Shown here: piece by piece, positions 45,262 to 53,190 of the stretch | Position numbering within the stretch: the first letter of the stretch is position 1 | Layout of the letters: each line of letters opens with the position of its first letter | NCBI GenBank assembly: GCA_013298665.1 | Contig: JAAFIK010000008.1 | Span: 1-64,000, forward strand | DNA: 64,000 nucleotides | Direction: 5' to 3' | Origin: Chitinophagales bacterium | GTDB taxonomy: Bacteria; Bacteroidota; Bacteroidia; Chitinophagales; Chitinophagaceae | Notes under the pieces: model-generated | Databases searched by the model: none | The model's input: the letters and a program-made list of their open reading frames with translations, nothing else | What the model was told of the DNA's origin: nothing | Position numbers and translations under genes: made by a program

Positions 45262-47664
45262 ATGAAGAAGAAAATCGATATGGGCTTTTTGTTTCCCGGT
45301 ATTACCCTCGTGATACTGGTGATTACCTTTTCGAGGGCGCTCTTTGGTATACCTGCTCTGGGAAGATTCCTCAATCCTTTTATTGGTGCCGTGCAATGCG
45401 AAAAAGCAAATCCACCTGCTGTGACCATAAATATGGGCAACAAAAATGAGACCGCTGTTTACTTTGACAACCGGAAGGTGTCCCATATTTTTGCCCGGAC
45501 CGAAGAAGATCTTTATGCAGCACAGGGCTATACAGTAGCGAGCGACCGGCTCTGGCAGATGGATTTTATCAGCTATTTTGCCGGAGGGCGCCTCGCAGAA
45601 ATTTATGGATCAACCGCGCCGGGTGGAACCAGCATTTTAAACCTAGACCGGGAGCAACGCCGGAAAGGCATACCTGAAGCTGCTAAAAAGTCGCTTGTAC
45701 TCATGGAGAAAGACCCGATGACAAAGAAGGCACTCGACAACTATACCCGGGGTGTAAACCAGTATATTCATTCCCTCAATTATAAAAGCCTCCCTTTTGA
45801 ATATAAGTTACTTGATTATATGCCTGAGGACTGGACCAATCTCAAATCGGTACTCATCCTGAAATACATGGCAGATCAGTTGAGCGGTTATGAGGAAGAC
45901 GTTTACCAGACCCAGTTAAAACTGGCACTGGACAAAAAAGATTTCAATACCCTTTACCCGGAATACACGAGCTATACGGCGGCATTGCCTTCTGTTACAA
46001 CAGTCATTAAAACGGACAGTCTCCCGCTTTGCAACTATATCAATTACTCTTTTCTTAATGCCAGTCCGGTGATCAAGGGTAATGCTTACAATCCTAAACT
46101 GGGGAGTAATGCCTGGGCTATTTCCGGACAAAAGACAAAGTCCGGCAGACCCATACTCTGTAACGATCCTCACCTCAGCCTCAGCCTGCCTTCTATCTGG
46201 TATGAGTTGCAGCTCTCGGCTGACACGATGAATGTGTACGGGGTTTCCATTCCCGGCACACCAGGTGTGATCATTGGCTTCAATAACGATATTGCCTGGG
46301 GTGTAACCAATGGTGCTACTGATGTACGTGATTGGTATAAACTGAAACTCAAAGACGACTTCTCTGCATACGAAATGGATGGTAATTGGGTTGAAACGGA
46401 GAAGCGTATCGACACCATTCTGGTACATGGCGGCAAAACCTTTTATGATACCATCTACTCCACCGTTCACGGACCAATTGTTATCGACAGTACTTTTAAG
46501 CAAAATCCTGAACTCCTGAATTATGCATTGAAGTGGTCGTTGCATGATGCTTCCAATGAGTTCCGTACTTTTTTACTGCTCAACCGCGCTAAAACCTATG
46601 CCGACTATAAAAATGCCATCCAATACTACCGGTCGCCGGTACAAAATTTTTTGTTTGCATCCCGTACGGGTGATATCGCAGAAAATCACCAGGGCACCCT
46701 GTACAAAAAATTTCCGGGGCAGGGCAAATTTGTTCTGGATGGCTCAATCAAAGCACATCTTTATGACTCTATTATTCCGCAAGACAGGCTGCCGGCTATG
46801 CTCAATCCGGTAAGTGGGTTTGTGTATTCTGCCAATAACAGGCCTGATGTTACGGGGTTTCCCTACTACTTTAACGGCTATTATGCCGAGACAAGGGCAA
46901 ATGGGATCAAGGGTATGCTCGATTCTGTAAAACAGGCTACAGTAGCTGATATGGAGAGAATGCAACTGGATAATACCAACCAGTTTGCGAAGGCTGCATT
47001 GCCTGTTTTTCTCAATGCCATACGTTCGTCATCGGGCAGCGACAGCCTTTTTCAGGTACTTTCGAAATGGAATTGTCAGTATAATGCGAACGATACCCTG
47101 CCCTGGTTTTTTGAAAGGTGGTGGATTGAAATACAGCAACTGACATGGGATGAACTGAACCTGTATAAGTTTTATGGCCGCCCCCCGGATGGATATGTGT
47201 TTTTATCGCTTGTACAGAAGGATAGTGCCAACAAGTACTTTGACATCATCAATACCACAAAGGTGGAGACGGCAGCAGATATCCTGCAGATGACCTTTAA
47301 TTTCGCCAAAAAGAAATTTGCTGAACGATGGGCACATTCCTGGGGTGATTTTCATAAGATAGGCATCATGCATCCTACATTTCAGCCTGCGCTGAGCCGC
47401 ACGGGTATCGCTGCTCCGGGCTATTCAGAAGCCCTGAACGCTATATCGCCCGGTTGGGGCCCTTCCTGGCGTATGATTGTAGAACTTGGCGACAGACCCA
47501 ATGCATATGGTATTTATAATGGCGGACAATCCGGAAATCCTGTCAGTCGGGATTACGATGGATTTGTCAGCGACTGGCTGAAAGGGCAGTATTTTAAACT
47601 CAATTTTTTTCTCACTGCTGATGAAGCAAAAACAGCATCAGTTTCTCACTGGACAATTAAATAA
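45262..47664 (+). CDS. Penicillin acylase family (Ntn) hydrolase, PvdQ-like candidate deacylase
   Basis: GSNAWAISGQKTKSGRPILCNDPHLSLSLPSIWYELQL, PGTPGVIIGFNNDIAWGVTNGATDVRDWY; N-terminal membrane/signal segment. Confidence 0.9.
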   Translation: MKKKIDMGFLFPGITLVILVITFSRALFGIPALGRFLNPFIGAVQCEKANPPAVTINMGNKNETAVYFDNRKVSHIFARTEEDLYAAQGYTVASDRLWQMDFISYFAGGRLAEIYGSTAPGGTSILNLDREQRRKGIPEAAKKSLVLMEKDPMTKKALDNYTRGVNQYIHSLNYKSLPFEYKLLDYMPEDWTNLKSVLILKYMADQLSGYEEDVYQTQLKLALDKKDFNTLYPEYTSYTAALPSVTTVIKTDSLPLCNYINYSFLNASPVIKGNAYNPKLGSNAWAISGQKTKSGRPILCNDPHLSLSLPSIWYELQLSADTMNVYGVSIPGTPGVIIGFNNDIAWGVTNGATDVRDWYKLKLKDDFSAYEMDGNWVETEKRIDTILVHGGKTFYDTIYSTVHGPIVIDSTFKQNPELLNYALKWSLHDASNEFRTFLLLNRAKTYADYKNAIQYYRSPVQNFLFASRTGDIAENHQGTLYKKFPGQGKFVLDGSIKAHLYDSIIPQDRLPAMLNPVSGFVYSANNRPDVTGFPYYFNGYYAETRANGIKGMLDSVKQATVADMERMQLDNTNQFAKAALPVFLNAIRSSSGSDSLFQVLSKWNCQYNANDTLPWFFERWWIEIQQLTWDELNLYKFYGRPPDGYVFLSLVQKDSANKYFDIINTTKVETAADILQMTFNFAKKKFAERWAHSWGDFHKIGIMHPTFQPALSRTGIAAPGYSEALNAISPGWGPSWRMIVELGDRPNAYGIYNGGQSGNPVSRDYDGFVSDWLKGQYFKLNFFLTADEAKTASVSHWTIK

Positions 47665-47670
47665 ACTATC

Positions 47671-48066
47671 ATGATCAGGTCTGTCATCTATATTCTTGTA
47701 CTTGTATTACTCATCACAGGTATATCGCTCATTACCATATTACCCTGGTGGACATTTACCATTCCCTGCTTTCTTATTGGTATCTGGCATAGCCACAAGA
47801 AGATCAACGGTTATCCCTTTTCGAGTGGATTTTTAGCCGGTTTTATCGTTTGGGCCGGGAGTACTGTTTTTTTTCATAAGTATTTTGGGGGTAATGTTAT
47901 CAATACGCTTTCGGGTTTGCTGAATAATATCAGCCCGGTATTGGTGATATTACTGATCGGGGCTATTGGCGGACTGATGACCGGATTAGCCGTTTTTACG
48001 GGTTCCATGCTTTTTAAAAAAGAAGAAATGTACAAACTCAATCTTGCAGCAGAACACACCATGTAG
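47671..48066 (+). CDS. Hypothetical small membrane protein at the 3' end of the operon
   Basis: 131 aa, 4 hydrophobic segments, 6 nt after the acylase stop. Confidence 0.6.
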   Translation: MIRSVIYILVLVLLITGISLITILPWWTFTIPCFLIGIWHSHKKINGYPFSSGFLAGFIVWAGSTVFFHKYFGGNVINTLSGLLNNISPVLVILLIGAIGGLMTGLAVFTGSMLFKKEEMYKLNLAAEHTM

Positions 48067-48088
48067 CACTCCGCGGGAGTGAATTTTC
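48067..48088 (+). terminator. Weak terminator-like hairpin at the end of the operon
   Basis: CACTCC-gcg-GGAGTGAATTTT directly after the stop codon. Confidence 0.4.
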
Positions 48089-48286
48089 GGGCCTTCGTTT
48101 CTATCCGGCTATTCCTGGTGGCTGAGGATTTCAATAGTTAAGTTGGCATTTTATTCTGCATCCGGCAGCATTTTTTCGGTAAAGTGGCTGTCTGGCATAC
48201 TTTCGTATCTATTTTACCGTTTCATACATTATGGATATACCCGTCTGCAATATGGCGTGTATTTTTTGTCAGCAAAATCATCTTGT

Positions 48287-50014
48287 ATGAAGCATGCTCT
48301 ACTCCTCTGTATTTTACTGGTAGCCCGTATCTGCTCTTTTGGGCAAGGTGAATCTTTTGCAGCCAAAAGGGTCATCAACCAAAGTGCTGCTCTTCCGGCG
48401 GATCGTTTTTTTTTACAACATCCCTACGAATTGATTTACGGTCCGGACGATTCTTTGTGGATTACAGAGAAACCGGGGCGGGTATTGAAAGTAGATCCGG
48501 TATCGGGTAAGGCCACAATCATACTTGATTACCGGGCGAATGTCATGCTTACCCGGTCGGTTAATGGTTTCGGCCAGACAACCGGTGTTGCGCAGGACGG
48601 GATGCTGGGTATGGCACTTCACCCCGATCTGAATAAAGGATTGAATAAAGATTCTGTTTATATAGCCTATTGCTATAACTCCGGGGGCAACCGCCGGATG
48701 CGTATCTCCGCTTTCAAATACAACCGCGGTGCCAAATTGCTTACTGGCGAAACGGTACTGATCCAGGATTTGCCGGGCAGTAACGATCATAACTCGGGGC
48801 GCGTCGTTATTGGTCCTGACGGTAAACTTTACTATACTATTGGCGACCAGGGTAATAACCAGTTCGGTAATTACTGTAACGCTATCCGTGCGCAGGATGT
48901 GCCTACGGCAGCCGAGGTAACTGCCAATGACAGAACCAAATACCAGGGTAAAATATTGCGGATGAACCTGGATGGCAGTATCCCGGCTGACAATCCAACC
49001 TTTGCTGGTGTGCGTAGTCATATTTATTCCATCGGTCATCGTAATCCGCAGGGGCTTGTTTTTGAAAAAGATGCTTCGGGTAACACTTTTGCCGGCAGCC
49101 GTTTGTACAGTGATGAACACGGGCCTGCCGCTGATGATGAGATCAATATCATTCAGGCAGGTAAAAATTATGGCTGGCCCAACGTCTCAGGTTATAAAGA
49201 CAACTATTGGTACCGCTATTACAACTGGTCTTCAGCAGCCAACTGCTCATCCCAGGCTTATGGCAACGAGTGCAGCAAACCTACCGGTGTAGCTGCTCTA
49301 AGTGAGTTTTCATTTACCGATCCCAATTTTGTTGCCCCAGTATTTACCCTCAGTACCAAAGACAGTAATAGTTATACCCTCCCTTGCAATTGGTTGCAGA
49401 ATCCAACTGTAGCACCTTCTGCTATGGATTTCTACTATTTCAACAACATGATTCCGGGATGGAACAACTGTCTTCTTATTCCCACACTCAAAAAGGGTAC
49501 TGTTTACCGGGTCAAACTCAACGCAACCGGTAATGGTATCCAGGGCGATACCATCCCCTATTTTGTAGCAGAAAACCGCTACCGGGATATTGCTATAGCA
49601 AAGAATGGCATCACTTTTTACCTCATCACCGATAGCGTGGGCCAAACCTCGGGGCCAACAACCGGTAATACCAATATCCTCAATGACAGGGGTGGTATTC
49701 TTGAATATAAATATACCGGGGCTACGCTGGCAGTGGCGAACGACCAGCCCATTAATCCCCGCAACAGCCGTGACTATATCCGGCTTTACCCCAACCCTGT
49801 GTCGGGTATACTTACTGCGGAAATGCGGCGCAATATTTCAAAACCGATCCATTATAAAGTCTATGACATTACCGGAAGGCTGATGCTCAATGGCAATAGT
49901 GTAAGGGATATGACTGCTATCGATATGACTGATCTTAAGCCGGGTGTGTATATTGTCAAAATTTTCAACGGTTCGGATGTCAACATTGCTACCGAAAAGA
50001 TTGTCAGGCGATAA
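48287..50014 (+). CDS. PQQ-dependent (glucose/sorbosone-type) dehydrogenase-like secreted protein with T9SS sorting domain
   Basis: HPYELIYGPDDSLWITEKPGRVLKVDPVSGK...GMLGMALHPDL...NDHNSGRVVIGPDGKLYYTIGDQGNNQ...YSIGHRNPQGL; C-terminal LYPNPVSGILTAEM...KPGVYIVKIFNG. Confidence 0.85.
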   Translation: MKHALLLCILLVARICSFGQGESFAAKRVINQSAALPADRFFLQHPYELIYGPDDSLWITEKPGRVLKVDPVSGKATIILDYRANVMLTRSVNGFGQTTGVAQDGMLGMALHPDLNKGLNKDSVYIAYCYNSGGNRRMRISAFKYNRGAKLLTGETVLIQDLPGSNDHNSGRVVIGPDGKLYYTIGDQGNNQFGNYCNAIRAQDVPTAAEVTANDRTKYQGKILRMNLDGSIPADNPTFAGVRSHIYSIGHRNPQGLVFEKDASGNTFAGSRLYSDEHGPAADDEINIIQAGKNYGWPNVSGYKDNYWYRYYNWSSAANCSSQAYGNECSKPTGVAALSEFSFTDPNFVAPVFTLSTKDSNSYTLPCNWLQNPTVAPSAMDFYYFNNMIPGWNNCLLIPTLKKGTVYRVKLNATGNGIQGDTIPYFVAENRYRDIAIAKNGITFYLITDSVGQTSGPTTGNTNILNDRGGILEYKYTGATLAVANDQPINPRNSRDYIRLYPNPVSGILTAEMRRNISKPIHYKVYDITGRLMLNGNSVRDMTAIDMTDLKPGVYIVKIFNGSDVNIATEKIVRR

Positions 50015-50222
50015 AAGGCATACTGTTTACCGGCATTTACCTGACCCTTTAATAAAATTTCTTTTACCGGGGGGCGGCTTATTTTCCAACCCTGCCCGGA
50101 CGCGGCCAACCCGGTTACGGTGTCTGCAGCAGGTGCATTTTGTCATTCCCGTGAAATTACCGTATATTGTAACCTTAATAACGGGGGTTTTCTCCTTTTA
50201 CTAACTATTAAATTCTACGACA

Positions 50223-50423
50223 ATGTCAAAAATGATTACAGCTTATTGCATGAAGACAAAAGAAAAAGACGTTCCCATGCAGGATGCAGTGATAACAAAA
50301 ACAGCCCGCGGTGGTTACATGGCGCAGGGCAACGATGGTAAAGGAAACAAAATGACGACCATGCTCGGAGAAGCCCGTGCACTGGAAGCCGTAAAAGACG
50401 GTGTAGCCAAAAAAGGCTGGTAA
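50223..50423 (+). CDS. Small conserved-looking 66-aa protein, possibly a degenerate DUF5679-like zinc ribbon
   Basis: MSKMITAYCMKTKEKDVPMQDAVITKTARGGYMAQGNDGKGNKMTTMLG; followed by a terminator. Confidence 0.6.
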   Translation: MSKMITAYCMKTKEKDVPMQDAVITKTARGGYMAQGNDGKGNKMTTMLGEARALEAVKDGVAKKGW

Positions 50424-50440
50424 ATGCATTTAACAACATG

Positions 50441-50475
50441 AAAAGGCTATCTTCAGGGATAGCCTTTTGTTTTTC
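50441..50475 (+). terminator. Rho-independent terminator
   Basis: AAAAGGCTAT-cttcaggg-ATAGCCTTTTGTTTTTC. Confidence 0.8.
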
Positions 50476-50514
50476 CTACTGCCTGAATGCCTTTTTTTGG
50501 TAATTTTAGTATAC

Positions 50515-53187
50515 ATGCGTAAACAATTATTCCTCTTTTTTTACTTTACCGTGGTAATGAGCACAATTGCCCATGCACAATATACCATCAACGGCAGCGC
50601 CACACAAGATAATTGCCGCTGCTATACGCTTACGCCTGCGCAGCTTACCCAGAGTGGCTCAGTATGGAACAATAACCGTATTGATCTCACACAGTCTTTC
50701 AATTTCACCTTTGATGTCAACCTGGGTTGTAATGATGGTAATGGTGCAGATGGGATAGCTTTTGTACTTCAGCCCATCAGCACCAGTATTGGCAGCACGG
50801 GCAGTGGGCTTGGCTACCAGGGCATTAATCCCGCTGTAGGGGTTACACTGGATACCTGGCAGAATACTGTTGAAGGTGATCCTGCCTTCGATCATATCGG
50901 CATACAACTTAACGGCGTCCTGAATCATAATGCACCAGAAAATATAGCCGGCCCGGTTACCATGCTTGCCAGTGGTGATAATGTGGAGGATTGTAACTGG
51001 CATACCTTGCGGGTATCCTGGGATGCCACTACTAAAACTTATGCCATTTATTTTGACGGGGTTTTACGCCTGTCTGTTGTTAAGGATTTTGTAACCGATG
51101 TGTTTGGTGGTAACCCGTTAGTGTTCTGGGGCTTTACGGGCTCTACCGGTGGTGCGCTCAACCTACAGCGGTTCTGTACCGCACTCACCCCCCGGTTCCG
51201 CTCGCTTGATGCGCAGAAGCGTTGTATCAACGAACCCATTAATTTTATCGACTCTACGTCTTCCTTTGGCCCTATTGTAAAGCGCTACTGGGATTTCGGG
51301 GATGGCAGCCCGGTTGATTCCATCAATATCAATCCGGTACATAGTTATACTGCTGCGGGGGACTATACCGTCGTTCTCCGGGTGGTTGGAACAGATGGTT
51401 GTATTGAAGTTTTTACGCAGGTGATCAGGGTTGGCAGCAAGCCTGTTGCCTACTTCAAAGCGGGTAATGCCTGTGCCGACAGCTTACTCAGTTTAACAGA
51501 CTCCTCTTATACTACAGTGGGTACCATAAACCAATGGTACTGGCAGTGGCCAAATAGTGTAACATCCACCCAGCAAAACCCGGTTCCTGTATTCAATACG
51601 CCGGGGCCTAAAACCATCCGTCTTGCGGTAAAATCTGCGGAAGGTTGCCTGTCTGATACCACAGAAAAAGTAGTTCAGGTCTACGCCAACCCCACTGCCG
51701 CTTTCACGCTGGTGAATAATATCTGTGCAGGTAAGAGCAGCCAGTTCAACGATATTTCACCTGCTCCGGCTCCCGACATGATTACGGGATGGCTCTGGAA
51801 TTTTGGCAATGGCAGTAATGGCACGCAGCAAAACCCGGCACCGGTATATACTGCAGCAGGTAATTATACCGCCAGTCTGCAGGTACAAACGGATAAAGGG
51901 TGTCGTAGCCTGTCCGTATCGCAATCCATTACCGTTATCGCCAAACCGGTTGCCTATTTCAGGCCTGTCAGTATTTGCGAAAACACACTTATTTCGCTTA
52001 CGGACTCTTCTTATACGCCGGGTGGATCGGTGGTGAATGGTTGGTGGTGGAACCTTGGCAATGGCATCACCAGCACGCAGCAAAACCCGTCTGTCATTTA
52101 TCCGCCGGGTCTGCCCGTCACCATACAATTGGTGGCGACCAATGCCAATGGTTGTATTTCGGATACTGCCAGCCGTACATTGGTTATTCATGAAAAGCCC
52201 ACGGCCAGAATTGGTTATACCTTGCCCCTGTGTACCAACAAAGCGCATCAGTTCCTGGATTCGTCTGTGGTTAATGGCGACGTCATCAATAACTGGTTGT
52301 GGTTGTTTGACAATAATAATACCAGCACGCTTAAAAATCCTGTTCAATTCTTTAACCCCGGCCTCCACGTAGTAAAACTTGTGGTAAAAAGCAGTGCGGG
52401 CTGTCAGGGGGATACTGCTTTCCGGAGTTATATCACCAATCCCAAACCCGATATTGCATTTACCGCAGAGAATGGTTGTGTGAAGCAGGATATCCGTTTT
52501 ACGGCCACTACGGGTAATGCGATCAGTGCATGGGTCTGGAATTATGGTGATGGGGTGGTGGGGTCTGCCCAGAATACCCAGTATGCTTACAGTATTGCAG
52601 GTACTTATACCGTATCACTTTATGCTATCGCCACTACGGGGTGTATATCAGATACCATCAGGAAGGATATCGTCATTTCATCCACACAGGCTTTTGCAGG
52701 AAACGATGTGGTGGCGGCAGCCGGACAACCTGTGCAATTACAGGCAGCCGGCGGACAGAACTACCAATGGTCACCGCCGGACGGGTTAAGCGATCCTGGC
52801 ATTGGCAACCCTGTGGCCATCAATTATGCCAACCGTACGTATACCCTCAAGGCTTCTTCAGCACAGGGTTGCGAAAGTACAGATCAGATCACCATCAGGA
52901 TATTTAAAGGCCCGGATATATATGTACCCAATGCCTTCTCGCCAAATGGCGACGGCAGAAATGACCTGCTGCGCGCTTTTCCTGTGGGCATCAGTAAGTT
53001 TGCATGGTTTGCTGTGTATAACCGCTATGGGGAAACCGTATTTTATACCAGTAATGCTGCCTATGGATGGAACGGATTCTTCCAGAACAAACAGCAGCCC
53101 CAGGGTGCCTATACATGGATGGTCTCTGCTACAGACTATACGGGTAAGCCCATGTTCAAAAAAGGGATGGTGGTGCTGATCAGGTAA
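50515..53187 (+). CDS. Secreted L-type-lectin-like + multi-PKD protein with gliding-motility-associated C-terminal (CHU_C) domain
   Basis: NDGNGADGIAFVLQP...GVTLDTWQN lectin-like; repeated [W.WNxGNGxxSTQQNPxxxY] PKD units; C-terminal YVPNAFSPNGDGRNDLLRAFPVG...WNGFFQNKQQPQGAYTW. Confidence 0.88.
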   Translation: MRKQLFLFFYFTVVMSTIAHAQYTINGSATQDNCRCYTLTPAQLTQSGSVWNNNRIDLTQSFNFTFDVNLGCNDGNGADGIAFVLQPISTSIGSTGSGLGYQGINPAVGVTLDTWQNTVEGDPAFDHIGIQLNGVLNHNAPENIAGPVTMLASGDNVEDCNWHTLRVSWDATTKTYAIYFDGVLRLSVVKDFVTDVFGGNPLVFWGFTGSTGGALNLQRFCTALTPRFRSLDAQKRCINEPINFIDSTSSFGPIVKRYWDFGDGSPVDSININPVHSYTAAGDYTVVLRVVGTDGCIEVFTQVIRVGSKPVAYFKAGNACADSLLSLTDSSYTTVGTINQWYWQWPNSVTSTQQNPVPVFNTPGPKTIRLAVKSAEGCLSDTTEKVVQVYANPTAAFTLVNNICAGKSSQFNDISPAPAPDMITGWLWNFGNGSNGTQQNPAPVYTAAGNYTASLQVQTDKGCRSLSVSQSITVIAKPVAYFRPVSICENTLISLTDSSYTPGGSVVNGWWWNLGNGITSTQQNPSVIYPPGLPVTIQLVATNANGCISDTASRTLVIHEKPTARIGYTLPLCTNKAHQFLDSSVVNGDVINNWLWLFDNNNTSTLKNPVQFFNPGLHVVKLVVKSSAGCQGDTAFRSYITNPKPDIAFTAENGCVKQDIRFTATTGNAISAWVWNYGDGVVGSAQNTQYAYSIAGTYTVSLYAIATTGCISDTIRKDIVISSTQAFAGNDVVAAAGQPVQLQAAGGQNYQWSPPDGLSDPGIGNPVAINYANRTYTLKASSAQGCESTDQITIRIFKGPDIYVPNAFSPNGDGRNDLLRAFPVGISKFAWFAVYNRYGETVFYTSNAAYGWNGFFQNKQQPQGAYTWMVSATDYTGKPMFKKGMVVLIR

Positions 53188-53190
53188 GAC

